Origin: Strigamia acuminata
Taxonomy: Eukaryota; Arthropoda; Chilopoda; Geophilomorpha; Linotaeniidae
Direction of reading: 5' to 3'
Length of the DNA stretch: 64,000 nt
NCBI GenBank assembly: GCA_949358305.1
Contig: OX442319.1
Coordinates: 2,666,001-2,730,000 of the forward strand
Numbering within the stretch: the first letter of the stretch is position 1; every line of letters starts with the position of its first letter. A program made the position numbers and the translations under genes. Of this stretch, positions 45,971 to 57,943 are shown piece by piece. Below the pieces are notes generated by a model. That model saw only the letters and a program-made list of their open reading frames with translations. It was not told the DNA's origin and did no database searches.

Positions 45971-46710
45971 AACGAACAGCCAGTTTGATTAGTCAGATCA
46001 CTTGTTCCATTCATATCTTGCTTAAGGATTGAAACAAGAATTAAAATGAATCAGACAGACAGGGTTTTTGGTCTTTCCCCTCCCTCACTTTATTACAAAG
46101 TGTGGTTATCATTGTTACTTTTCACTAACAAAAGAGTAAATCTTTATTGCTTAATTGCCTGGCCAATCGTTTCTAAGGGGAAAATATGAAAGCTGCATGA
46201 TGACATGGTTGACTGTTATTGCTAACATCATTAAACCTGAACAATTCCTTGTGGTGTTAATACACAAATCCCATGGTTTACAGTTCAATATCTTCAGTTA
46301 ATTGTCCAATCAACACTTGGTCTTTTGAAGACCAACTTACCATCTTCTTTGGTCTTCAAAAGACTAAAAAGATATCTTCTCGACTAACTTGTGCCACTTG
46401 GGTACCGTATTTAGTTTATTCTCCACACATTATTTGATTTGATTTGCTAAACTGGATGGGAAATCAACTGAGACAAAATTTTACATTTGTCCTGATGACT
46501 CCTGAGAGGAAATTATTTGTTGGGCAGGAAATTGTCATCATCTCTACATAAGTTTACAAATTTCAATAATTTTCCATTTGACCTTTCCGCTCCGATAAAT
46601 ACTTTGCTGAGACATCAACGGCCAAATTCATTCACACTTTGCAGGAAATGTTCAGTTTTTAAAAATCCTATTGAATCAATCCACAGTCGAAAAATCATTG
46701 CAGCACCAAC
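45971..46710. other. Upstream region of first C1q gene
   Basis: No gene recognised. It should contain the promoter and perhaps a 5' UTR exon of the first C1q-domain gene, but no TATA box or splice pair could be fixed. Confidence 0.4.
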
Positions 46711-48361
46711 ATGGGAGCCAAAGCCAACTACTTCATATACACAACAACACTTCTACTAACATTCAACAATCTTCAACCATCATTAACTAATGGATATGGA
46801 CAAGGAGGGAACAATGGCCAATACAACCCGTACAAATCTTATCCATACCCATGCCAGTGTCCCTATCTAAAAAAGCCCAACCCAAACCCCAATCCTCCTA
46901 ATCCATTATCCCCAACAAATGTGGTTGCTTTTGCCTTTACTAGAGCAAGGAAAAACAACCAATGTTTAAACCTACACATGTGCTTCCTTCAGTTCGATAA
47001 TGAGGTAAGTAGTAGTCTACCGGTACTAACAGAAATATAATTTTTATTCTTCATTTGCTATGTTATTTCTATGCTGTCTCGGGGCATTCATTAGAGAGTT
47101 TGCGGGATGCATTTTTTCCTTATTTTTCTCTACGTTACACTATTTTAGTGCCATATCTTAAGGGAAAAATCTTTAGTGTATCGTTTTCAACACTAAATTA
47201 AAATATAGCGCAGCCAATCAGAATTGAGAACACTATATTGTTAGCTCCGCCCATTGCAAATGGCGATTATTTTGTTGTCCCGATCAAACACATCAGTCAT
47301 AGGTAAGTAGATTGTGAGGCCCAAAATTGAATTTTAGGCCCAAAACCATACTTTATAGGCATAATAATGGAATTTTATGCAGAAATTTGCACATTTACGT
47401 CCCAAATTAAATTTTTAGGCCCAAAATTACTAACTGTCAGTAGTTGGCTGAAATAGTGTAGTGATAAGGGAAATGTGCAGCCCGCAAAAACTTAATTTAT
47501 TATTTTTCCCTTACACTATTTTTATACCGTATAGTGTTTAACTGTAAGGGAAAAATGCATCCCGCAAACTTTCTATTGTATACTGCACTACATTAATTAT
47601 TTTGGGATATTGGAGGCAGTTAGAATGCTGGCAAGCCATTGAAGTGTTTTTCCGGTTTCATATACTTCCTATATTTTACAGGTCACTAAAATCAATGCAA
47701 TAACTTATCCCAGCTATGGCGCTTTTCAATCTGCTACTCCAGGACTTTATTTTTTCACTTTCTCTTTGGCTTTGGGAGGTTCAAACACACCTCGGGTGTC
47801 CTTAAGAAGAAACAATGACATCATAGCCTCGGTTAATGGCACTACTTCTCCGCCCAATGGATCTTTGCAACACTTTCCTGTAACTAGCAGTATTTTACTG
47901 CAATTACAGCCACAAGATGCTGTATACTTAGTGGTAAGTTAAGCCCATAAATATTTATTTATGTTTGTTATTGAAAAGTAATTTTCATATTTTTTCGTAG
48001 ATTGAAGATGGTGATGTTGTTGAAAGCAGTACGATGCTTCAAGGACCTCTTAATTCATTTTCTGGCTATTTAGTTGCACCTATTGTAAGTGACGAGACTT
48101 GAATTTAATTATTGTTGATTTGAAAATTATTTCCTGTAATTTTGTTGCCAGTTTCCTGCTAATTTGCAGTCGAATCCTTCAGTGGGCGGTGCTGCTGGTG
48201 CTCCAGGTTTTCCAGGATCAAACGTTGGGTTTAATAATGGAAATAGTGCAAATCGTAATGGATTTAACGCTAATTCGTTTCCGAGTAATGTTAACGGAAT
48301 GCCGCCATTTCGCATTGGACGGGATGATGTAGTTAGCGAATACGAAACTGCTGAAGAATGA
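46711..48361 (+). CDS. Secreted C1q-domain protein, copy 1
   Basis: Exons about 46711-47003, 47682-47933, 48001-48084 and 48152-48361. It opens with a signal peptide (GAKANYFIYTTTLLLTFNN). A Tyr/Pro/Asn-rich linker with NPNPNPPNPLSP follows, without collagen repeats. The C1q (jelly-roll) domain comes next: VVAFAFTRARKN, then FDNE and the exon with ATPGLYFFTFSLALGG, then LRRNNDIIAS, SILLQLQPQDAVYLVIEDG, and SFSGYLVAP. A Gly/Asn/Pro-rich tail ends DDVVSEYETAEE. The role could be recognition or matrix-type binding; the sequence does not say which. The second C1q gene follows 1.1 kb downstream on the same strand. The first intron carries the TIR element at 47093-47574. Confidence 0.85.
47093..47574. 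mobile_element. TIR element AGAGAGTTTGCGG, copy 1
   Basis: A 482-bp element whose ends, AGAGAGTTTGCGGGATGCAT and the inverse ATGCATCCCGCAAACTTTCT, form a ~28-bp terminal repeat. The same element occurs, with a nested insertion, at 58043-58798. Inside are ACACTATTTTAG and TTTAGGCCCAAAAT units. No transposase frame. It lies in the first intron of the first C1q gene. The target-site duplication is not resolved (possibly ATT). Confidence 0.85.
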
Positions 48362-48630
48362 ATTGTTTTTTAGTTTTAATTTTTGGTTTTTTAATTGATT
48401 AAACTGTATCCACGTTATGTGTATATATTTTTTATTTCTTAGGAATATATAATTTTGAATAAATTTTTTTTTTTTCATTTTATTTTTGAGTTAATTTAGG
48501 AATTTGGGAAAATGTGGGCAGTGAATTTTCTCAAGTGTGGCAAATGGAGACAAAAAGTGCGAAATTCGTTTGCCTGGTGGGCAATGTGGAGAAAAAAAGA
48601 AAGGGATGAATGAACTCCTGCTCTTGAATC

Positions 48631-48701
48631 TATAAAAGCAGGATTGGTCAAGGGTACCGAAAGAATTCAACTCTGCACTTTCATTTGGACGCGTGCACAA
48701 G
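48631..48701 (+). promoter_or_regulatory. TATA promoter and 5' UTR exon of second C1q gene
   Basis: TATAAAAG at 48631-48638 is followed about 30 bp later by TTCAACTC, a plausible initiator. A short exon then ends at 48701 with a strong donor, AAGGTAAG. The matching acceptor (TTTTTAGACC, exon from 48438+1000, i.e. 49438) lies 18 bp before the ATG at 49456. The arrangement is a typical TATA-driven gene with a non-coding first exon. Inferred from sequence only. Confidence 0.7.
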
Positions 48702-49009
48702 GTAAGTTAAGTCAAGTTTTAATTTTGCATTTGTCGAGTCAATAAACTTGGAATTAAAAATCGATATTAGGTTTTGTGTATTGGGGAATTGATAATGTGC
48801 AATTTTGTTCAAATAAAATTAAAAATTAAATAAAATTACAATTTTTTTTACTATTTATTATGGAAGTAACATTTTTAGAGAAAGTAGAATCTAAATTAGA
48901 TTACGGCAGATTTAATGCCAATAAAAAACAATATTTTCAAATAATCTTTTTTTTTTAAATTGCAATGAGTGTTCAGTTAAATATTTAAAAAAAAGATTTT
49001 CCTGCTCAA

Positions 49010-49330
49010 AAAGTACATTTTTCTTGCGTAAATTGCATTTTCCTGCGTAAATTGCATTTTCTTGCATAAATTGCCTTTTCTTGCGTAAATTGCATTTTCT
49101 TGCGTAAATTGCATTTTTCCTGCGTAAATTGCATTCTTCTGCTTAAAAAATACATTTATCTGCCTAAAGGTTGTATTTTTTCGCTAAAAAATTTCATTTT
49201 TTCTCCTGAAAATTCCATCTTTCCGCTTGAAAATTTCATCTTTCTGCTTGAAAATTTCATTTTTTTGCTTAAAAATTCACTTTATCTGATTAAAAATACA
49301 TATTAAATATTGCATTGTCTGAAATACATT
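49010..49330. repeat. TGCGTAAATTGCATTTTCT repeat in C1q intron
   Basis: Degenerate tandem units such as TTGCGTAAATTGCATTTTC (about six copies) and CTTGAAAATTTCATCTTTCTG (three copies). They lie in the 5' UTR intron of the second C1q gene. Confidence 0.8.
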
Positions 49331-49455
49331 TTTAATTAAGAAAATTCATTATTGTGCCTGCATCATTATTTTTTTTTATATTTTGCACTATAAAATAATT
49401 TTCATGAGTAAAAAATATTTTTTTGCTATGTTTTTAGACCTTTCCTATTCACAAA

Positions 49456-50409
49456 ATGCATTCCGTCAGGATGATCGCAGTATTATTATGCTTTGTTTAC
49501 ACCAATTCCATCATGTCTCAACCACCTCCGGTTGGTGGAGGCACTTTTACTGGAACATATGGAAGTCCCACCGTCGTTGCATTTTCCTACAATAGAGGAT
49601 TTGTCACCAATGCAAACAGCAACATGAGATACATTAGATACCAAAACGAGGTAAATTATCCCAATGACCTTGCTTCTTCAGATGAAAGCGAAAACTTCTT
49701 TTTAATGCTCCATCATTTCTATATCCGTGCCATTAACCCCCGAATGTCAAAGAACCAAGCAATAAAGATGAAAAAAAAAACATTCCTTTTTATTCCAAAA
49801 AAAATACAAGATGACATCATCATTTTCCTTTTTATTTGATTTTAATATATTTTTCTTCTTTCGCTTTCCAGTTGACAAACATAAACGCAGATTTCCGGAC
49901 TGAATATGGCACGTTTGTTTGCCAACAACCTGGGCTCTATTTCTTCGCATTTAGCGCTTTATCAAATGCCGTCGATGACTATCGCATTGTACTGAAGAAA
50001 AACTTCGACTCGGTAGCAACGATTTATGCGAGCAAATTGGACTACACGATGTCATCGCAGACTGCTATTTTAAGTTTAAAAAGAGGAGATATTGTATATC
50101 TTCAGGTGGAAGAGGGCTCCATATTTGAATCGTCCGTTCAATCTCGAGCTTACGCCTCGTTTAGTGGATACATATTATCTGCTGGGAATTACGAAAGAAG
50201 CAATTTGCACCAACAGCAGGTTAATATAATATTTTTTTAAATAAAAATAAAAATAAGGAGTTTCGACCGAATAAAAGTTACGTTTTTAATTATTTCAGAG
50301 TCATTTCTCCAATCCAGGCAATCAGCCCCCGTTGTTATCTTTCGACTCGGACGGCGTATCCATGAACACTGACGTGTGGAAACTTCTTGGATTGCAAAGA
50401 TCGGCGTAA
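49456..50409 (+). CDS. Secreted C1q-domain protein, copy 2
   Basis: Exons 49456-49650, 49872-50219 and about 50300-50409. Signal peptide MHSVRMIAVLLCFVYTNSIM, a short Gly/Pro linker, then a C1q domain: TVVAFSYNRGF, the exon with TEYGTFVCQQPGLYFFAFSA, LSNAVDDYRIVLKKN, then AILSLKRGDIVYLQVEEGS and SSVQSRAYASFSGYILSAG. The tail is LLSFDSDGVSMNTDVWKLLG and then LQRSA. It is shorter than copy 1 and lacks the Gly/Asn-rich tail. The two genes share the exon break after an (N)E residue, which supports tandem duplication followed by strong divergence. Confidence 0.85.
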
Positions 50410-50798
50410 TAGCATTTGTTTAGCGTAAATTGTAGCACTTGTGATTTTGGTTGAGAAAAAAATCCAAACTTGTAAATAAAAATATGGGAGACAAATCAAA
50501 TAATAATGAAGAGGTTTTGGAATTTGAAAATAAATAAAATGAATTTTTTCTATTCGTTGTTTTTGCTGCACTTCACACTGCTAGTTTAATCAAGTTGTCA
50601 GCAAGTTTTTATTTTGGCATAAATAAAGAAATTTGACATCAGTTTATGATATATTTTTTGTAAAATTGTTTTTATTTATCTATATTTATACACATAAAAA
50701 TAATAATTCCATTTGATGTTTGTATCGTCCCTTTTTTGGGTTTCCGTGTTTCGGGTTTTAGTCGTACCCGGGAAACAACAACATGAGTTTCATTCAAA

Positions 50799-53740
50799 AT
50801 GTCGGCCAATTTTCTGTATTTGAGTCCTGATCCAATTAGATTCGAGCCTGTGAGCAATTTAACGAATGTCTTCTTCGACGATGCAAACTTACAGGTAGAG
50901 AAAACGTTGATTTAATGTTTAAATTGGCTATTGAATTGTTTCTCGGTTGTGTACAGGTATTTGCAGTGCGATCGGGTGGCGCCACGGGAGTTGTGGTCAA
51001 AGGACCAGATGAAAAAACGTTGAAAAATTTCCGAATGGAAGATAAAGGAACGGTTATTTCCATCAAATTTTCATTGGATCAGAAAATTCTTGCCATTCAA
51101 CGATCCCAAAGCTCGATCGTGAGTAATGACAATTTTCATTCAATTTGTTTTTATTATTTTCAAATTTTTTGTTGTTTATTTTTTTATTTTTTTTATTATT
51201 TTCTCTGTTAAGGAATTTGTGAATTTTGTAACCGACATTGATTCAGCGGAATATTCTCAGTCGTGCAAAGGAAAAAATACGAAAATTCGCGGATTTAACT
51301 GGACTTTTCAGAATGAAATTGCCGTTATAACCGATCACGGAATTGAATTATATCAAGTGAAATTTTGGAAAATTTAAAAAAAAAATTCAAAATATAAAAA
51401 TTTCATTTTTTTAAAGGTCGTACCTGAAAAAAGAATTTTAAAAACACTTAAAACGTATAGCCAAACAGTTCATTGGTTTGTTTATTTGGTAAAAAGAAAT
51501 ACATTAAAAAATCAATGTTGCTAAACTTTAAGTAAACATAAACATTAACGATTTCTTTAATCATTTCAGACGAAATCTGCTATTCTATTAACCGTATCCG
51601 GAAGCCTGTGCAACCAAATGCAGCCATATCAATTCAAAGTATGAAAAAGACAGAAAAAAAAATTAATTTTGACTGAAATTTGTGTTAATTTTGTAACTTT
51701 TCATGGAATAATAATAATTAACAACCTTTTTCATGCTATTTTTACTATAATTGATCAAATTCTATTCGTTACTAGGCCGGGAACGTGTATAAATTACCAA
51801 AATTCGAAGTGGATTTACCCGTCAATTCGAAACCACCGAAGCAACCGTTATTGGAGCGCGACGTCATTTTAGCAGAAATGTAAACATAAAAATCCAGCAT
51901 CGATTTCAATCGATTAAACGTTATATGGCACTAGATATGGCATCATTCGCATCGTGGTACTCCGACACCAGCCGAAAGGAATCGGTAACGCTAGAGCTGA
52001 AATTGCAGTTTACACATTTCAAAAGTAAAAAAAAAACAATAATAATTAATTTAATTTAATTTAATTTAATTTAAATTTGACAGGGAAGGTCCGGCAAGAA
52101 AAACCGATATTTTGAAATTAAACATGAGCGGCCGCTTTGCAATGAACACGATCGATAATTTAATAGTAGTCCATCATCAGGCATCGAAGACGTCTATGAT
52201 TTTCGACATTCGTTTGGCCGGTGAATCGGATGGATATTTGAATTATCACGATCCCGTGACTGCTCCGTTGCCGATTCAACCGTTTAAACTCAAAGTACCA
52301 GGTTATACACCATAATTTTGAATAATAATGGATAAATTTAACCAATTGTATAATAATAACCGTTTTCCCACCGTTTTCCTATAATTTTACATCCAAAAAT
52401 CAGAAATTGAAGTTATTTTTTCAATTTTTAATTAGTCGTTCCGTGCCAAGGTCAAAAAGAACCGGCCGAAATGACCTGCGAATTATGTGAGATGTGGAAA
52501 CCACTCTTAGCGGTACATTTGTTTTTAAATATATGAATACATTTTCCAGATTCTCCCAACTGGATTGCTTTTCAACCCAACGTAATTATCGATGCGAAAT
52601 TGGGTTGTTTGTGGTACATTCATCTCCATTTGGAATCGTTAGTCGACATGATTCCAGACAAGGTCCAAAAATATCATCAGAAAATAAAAAATTTTAATTT
52701 TAATTTTAATTTTTTTAAAAAAATTTATTTTAGAATCAACTTATTGAGTTTCTGTTACTGCGCAACGATTCGAAGCAGCTTTTGCTCAGCGTTTGTCGGC
52801 AGGCCGTGTCGCCCGGCTTCCAACTCAGTTTGTACGTTTTGTCACAAATCTTCAACCAATTAAACCAAGTTTACAGGAAACATTTGGACGCCGACATCCA
52901 AAGCCAAGTAAAAAAATAAAGAAACTAAACATTTGGTTCGTATTTCCTTAATAAATGGAATTTTTTCTTTTTCTCAAGACTCAAAATGGATGTCGAGTCA
53001 TCGTAGAACAATCAGACATGTACACGCACGTGTTCTCTCTCTTCCTAGAAGATAAAGTGATTAATTTGTTCTAAATATTTCATTGATTTCATCGTTATTT
53101 TTACATTTACCAGGACCTAAACTACAAATTTGTTGTCGCCGTTCTGCTCGAATACATCCGGTCTTTGAACTACTTCGACATTCCCGTTCAACACTACTTA
53201 TACGAGCCCGTAATAAACACTTTGGTGTCCCACAAGAACTTCTACCAATTGCACCAATTCCTCCAATACCACGTGTTGAGCGACTCCAAACCTCTCGCGT
53301 GTCTGTTATTATCCTTAGAGAGCTCTTATCCGCCGGCTTTCCAGCTAGCTTTAGACATGCTCAAGGTTTATTATTGCGATTTGTTGTGTTTTTGTCGTTT
53401 ATTGATTGGATATTTTTATTTTTAGAGGTTGTCGACAGCTAATGAAGAAATAGTTGAAGTGTTGTTGTCCAAACAACAGATTTTGACGGCTCTGCGGTTC
53501 ATCAGCGGGACACTGAACGCGGAAAGCATTTCGTCGCGCAAGTTTCTTGAGGCGGGAATGAACACCGGCGATGCGTTGGTGTTTTATGCGGTGTTTAAGT
53601 TTCTCGAGCAGAGGAATCTGCGTTTGAGAGGGAGTCCGGTGTTTGTGAAAGGCGAACATTGCGATGTTTACGTTCAGCATTTCAAAAAGTTGTTTAATAG
53701 TGAATCGAGTTTGTCTAAGTTGGTCAATACAAATGTATAA
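50799..53740 (+). CDS. RMC1: RMC1, Mon1-Ccz1 complex regulator
   Basis: Third subunit of the metazoan Mon1-Ccz1 guanine-exchange complex that activates Rab7 on late endosomes and autophagosomes. The chosen ATG (50799) gives MSANFLYLSPDPIRFEPVSN. The family pattern follows: NVFFDDAN, FAVRSGGATGVVVKGPDEKT, ISIKFSLDQKILAIQRSQSS, FNWTFQNEIAVITDHGIELY, AGNVYKLPKFEVDLPVNSKP, the exon DILKLNMSGRFAMNTIDNLI, SMIFDIRLAGESDGYLNYHD, SPNWIAFQPNVIIDAKLG, then the C-terminal helical half SDMYTHVFSLFLEDKDLNYK, AVLLEYIRSLNYFDIPVQHY, LHQFLQYHVLSDSKPLACLL, RLSTANEEIVEVLLSKQQIL and LRLRGSPVFVKGEHCDVYVQ. About a dozen exons. The alignment covers the whole family protein. Confidence 0.93.
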
Positions 53741-54274
53741 AATAAATTAGTAAAAATTATTATTTATGTCAAAATTTGCTGTCATAAGTTCTTTTGGTTT
53801 TCTTTTGGTGTGGACGAACGAAATTTTTTTGGATTTTATTTTGGGGAGGAATGCGAGAAGCTAGAAATCCGTCCCAAGCCATAAAGATGCATTTCTATGA
53901 GTTCTAATTTAAATTTAAATTTATCGGCCTAAAAATGCATTTCTATGAGTTTGAATTTGAATTTGAAGGTCTAAAAATGCATTTCTGTGAGTTTGAATAT
54001 GAATTTATGGGCCTAAAAATGCATTTCTGTGAGTTTGAATATGAATTTATGGGCCTAAAAATGCATTTCTTTGAGTTTGAATATGAATTTATGGGCCTAA
54101 AAATGCATTTGTAATCCGAAAAATACATGACGTTCAAATACATGACGCACACTCTGGTGGTAGTAATCACAGCGTAGGACTAAACAGACTCGAGCAGACT
54201 AGCGCATCCGGCGATTTCGATTACTTCCAAAATTCCAAAATGTGCAAAATAACAACCGCAGAAACCCATTAATA
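53741..54274. other. RMC1-YARS2 intergenic
   Basis: Contains the RMC1 3' end and a 54-bp minisatellite at 53,895-54,125. YARS2 starts just behind. No other gene. Confidence 0.5.
53895..54125. repeat. 54-bp minisatellite (GGCCTAAAAATGCATTTCTG...)
   Basis: About four tandem units that each contain CCTAAAAATGCATTTCTGTG followed by AGTTTGAATATGAATTTATGGG. Units 2-4 are almost identical. Confidence 0.88.
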
Positions 54275-56344
54275 ATGTACACGAAGCTCCCACTGATTTT
54301 CCGAAGAACAATTAACCTAACAAAAATATGCCGCTGCTATTCGATGACTGGCGGTGCGAATATTTTGAATTTACGCGAGCGCGGACTCCTGCAAGATATT
54401 TTCCCAGCCGAATGGTAACGTCACCGAAACGACCAACAAAACAAACACTCAATTATTTTATTCTAGCCCAAATTTCACCGAAGTATTATCACACAACTCG
54501 ACCGCCGTCTATGCCGGATTCGACCCGACAGCGGACAGTTTGCACGTGGGCAACTTACTCGTCGTGATGGCCATGCTGCACTGTCAGCGCGCGCAACATC
54601 AATTAATTGCCGTTGTAAATATCAACGAAGAAGTTTTTTTTTAATCCAAATATTATTTGTTTAAATATTCATTCAATTTTCTATAGATGGGGGGTGCAAC
54701 GGCTCAATTGGGCGATCCTACTGGACGTAAATACGACCGTCCGACGCTCGATCCGAGCGTGGTTCAAACTAATGCACGATCGATCGAAAATTGTTTGCGC
54801 CGAATTTTCGCAAATCATCAGAATTTGTATAATCAAGAGATTGCCAGACAACGTTTACCTCCTGTCATGTTAGATGTTTGATTTGTGGATTTTTATTTAT
54901 TTATTTAATTTGTTTTTTTCTTCAGTTTTTTAAATAATTTGGAGTGGTACAACAGATTTAATCTGATCCAATTTTTGACGAATTTTGGCCGCCATTTTCG
55001 GCTGGGACCGATGCTGCAGAAACGTAGGTAAATAATGTCGAAAATTTTAAAATTTAACGATCAATTTATAATTAAAAAATATATAATATACATTTTAGTG
55101 TTCAGACACGTTTGGTGGGTACGGAAGGATTGAATTTTAAGGAATTTGCATATCAAGTATTCCAAGCCTACGATTGGCTGTATTTATTCCAGAAACATAA
55201 TTGTGTTCTACAGGTAGAATAATGAAAAATTTGATGGAAATTTATTTAATTGAGATTAATTCTGCTCTCTTTCTCAGCTCGGGGGTGTCGACCAATTGGG
55301 GAACATTCACGCCGGTCACGAGCTCATCACGCGAGTCGAAAACAAACCCGTTTACGGCAAGTGGGACAGAATTTTAGACCTTATAACATAAATATACTGA
55401 TAATAAAATATTACGCATCTATTTAGGTGTTATGGTTCCTTTGGTGTTGTCCGAATCCGGAAATAAATTGGGAAAAAGTACGTACGGTGATTCCGTTTGG
55501 TTATCTCCCGAAAAAACATCTTTTTTCGACTTTTATCAAGTAATTTCCATTCAATAACTTGGAATTTACATTAATTGCACGTCGATTTACAGTATTTTCT
55601 TCGAATCAAAGACTCAGAGGTTGAAAAATATCTAAGATTGTACACCTTCTTACCACTGCCGGAAATTACGGACATCATGGAGCGAAGTCAGGTAAAAAGA
55701 AATTGCGACTACAATTTGAGTGCGACTCTTAATCGAGGAAATAATATTTTACAGAAACACCCTGAGCCGCGGTACGCTCAAAACATATTGGCATCGACTG
55801 TTACTCAGCTCGTGCACGGCGGTAAATTGAAATCGAAGCTTAAAGAAAGTATAATGATTGTATTTTTACAGAAGACGGCTTGAATTCTGCGAAGCGAGTT
55901 ACGAATGCGTTGTATTCGAAGGCACCCGAAGCGTTGTTTAATTTGGGCGAGAGGGAAATGCAACAGGTGTTTCAAGAAGCCCAATCGACGGAGTTGTTGT
56001 TTCAATCGGGAATGACGGTGTTGGACATGGCGATGAAAGCCGGATGTTTTTCAAACGAAGGTGCGCGCGTTTTTGGGATGTTTTTGTTAATTTTGCAAGA
56101 TTTGTGGTTGTTTTCAGCGGATGCGAAGCGCATCATCGAAGCTGGAGGATTTTACGTGAATCATCGGCGAGTGACGCATCCCGAGTATTTGTTAGTGCAG
56201 GGGGAACACGTGTTGCCGAATAATTTAAGTCTTTTACGATGTGGTGAGGATTTGGTTGATTTTCTATTGGATGTATCGTAGGGATTTATTTTATTGCGTT
56301 TTATTGCAGGTAAAAAAAATTATTATGTTGTGAAGTGGCTCTGA
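54275..56344 (+). CDS. YARS2: Mitochondrial tyrosyl-tRNA synthetase
   Basis: Charges mitochondrial tRNA-Tyr. The N-terminus (ATG 54275; [20 protein letters not shown]) is a likely mitochondrial presequence. Class I signatures: [20 protein letters not shown] (the HIGH-type motif is HVGN), [66 protein letters not shown], and [20 protein letters not shown] (the KMSKS-type motif is KLGKS). Then [20 protein letters not shown], then the C-terminal S4-like part FLEAGG-type [20 protein letters not shown]. The last exon gives [11 protein letters not shown] and stops at 56342-56344. About eleven exons; every intron is short. An adjacent plus-strand neighbour of RMC1. Confidence 0.95.
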
Positions 56345-57943
56345 TGATACAAATCAATTAGAAATAAATTGTTTTATTTTTTTTAAAAAATAAAAAATAA
56401 ACGGTAAATCCAAGTGGAATTGATGTAAATTCAAAGTGATTAACTCGAAATTATTTGATAAAATCGGGAGATAACTAAGCAGAATCGCCATACACAGTTG
56501 GGACAAATTTATTTCCGGTTTCGGATAATACCAAAGAAACCATAAGCCTAAAGTGATATGTAATATTTTGTTACTTACATTATATAGTCTAAAATCCAAT
56601 CGGAATTGTCGGAAACGGGTTTGTTTTCGATACGGCCAAGCTTAGAAAGCGAGCAAAATTAATCAAAATTAAATGAATTTGTAAGAATTAATTCGTTCGA
56701 GTTGACTTCTCAGATATATGATGTATAAAATAAAATACTGCAATCAGGAAAGCCCTTCCTTAAGCTTAGTACTCATAAGATCATCTGCTAACAGAAGTGT
56801 ATACCTACAGATTTTTCGGTCTGTATAGACATGACAGAAAAGCCTATCAGAATCATCTGGTAGCAGAACATATGCTAGTCTGTCACACCAGACTTTTTTT
56901 GGTACTCACAGCTCTATGCAACAGAAAAGAAATGGTGAATGACCGTGAAAAAGAAACAAGATGGATGCCAATAAAAATTTTTAAGGCTACTTTTGGAGTT
57001 AGGATGAATAGCATTGCTTTTATAAACTTTTTTTGTGAATAGAATTTACAGTTGGCAGAACTGATTGCTGCCATATTTGAATCCGGTTAAAAAATATTAC
57101 GACCGGTCACAAATTGTCAAGACCGATTGCTACTTTCTGTGCCGCAGAAGTTTCTGTGTCTGGAAACGAAGATCAGCTTTCTGTTGCATCGACATGCCAG
57201 AAAGTTAATTTTTTATGTCACAGAACATATCTCACAGACATTCCAAGACTGGAATGAAATTTGTGAGTACCGGTACCAGTTTTTTCTGTGGGCAGACTGG
57301 TTTTTCTATGTAGGAAACTGCTTATGAGTACTAAGCTTAAAACAGGTATTGCCGTCCTTGTATGAAAGGTCGGAGATCTTTTGCCACCCACCACTTCCTC
57401 AGCCACTTCTGACCCAACCAAACAGATAGTCTAGTTCAGAGACCCAGTGAACCAACCACGTTGTCCGCCACTGTGAGAACCGCCATTTGCAATTCCGTGG
57501 ACCGCAAACGTCGTCCCGATGTTCCGAACAAGCTGCGAAAGCGCACTGAACGTTTCGACATACCCACGAGCCAATCGTCCAGGAAAACCTAATGTGCTAA
57601 GTGAATTTGTGCCATAAGTGATTTAAGCCAGGGAAACTGTAAGTACTGAATGTTTTTGCCAATTTAGCTCGAATGACTTTAAAACGTAGAATTACGGTAA
57701 TTAAACTGTAAATAAATATCTTTAATTTAACTTGTTGTCCAATCCATCCACCCATACAAGACATTAGAACTTGAAAAATGATTACCTAACAATATATTGT
57801 TAAATGTAGGTATTTTTGAACCACATATGGGTGAGCTTAGTCAACAACTCATGACCCATAACTCAGGCACAATAATTTTAGAATAATTATTGCATTCAAG
57901 AAACATTAACGAAATCGGAATATTCTAAATTAGAAATTCAATT
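56345..57943. other. Region between YARS2 and PLA2
   Basis: The two genes converge here. It contains the TTAA element (56760-57340). The remaining sequence (56,345-56,759 and 57,341-57,943) shows no exon I can support. Confidence 0.5.
56760..57340. mobile_element. TTAA-flanked MITE with perfect TIRs
   Basis: GCTTAGTACTCATAAG at 56764-56779 is perfectly repeated in inverse (CTTATGAGTACTAAGC) at 57321-57336. Both are bounded by TTAA (56760-56763 and 57337-57340). Size about 573 bp between the TTAA copies. Several internal words (CAGAACATATG, TTTTTCTGTGGCAGACTGG-type) recur. No transposase frame. The TTAA target points to a piggyBac- or Kolobok-type mobiliser. Confidence 0.9.

Noticed and set aside
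45550..45988. Short frames on both strands
   Set aside because: They lie inside the LTR-like repeat and match no retroelement protein.
53943..54170. Frame of repeated CIFRPINSYSNS units
   Set aside because: Translation of the 54-bp minisatellite.
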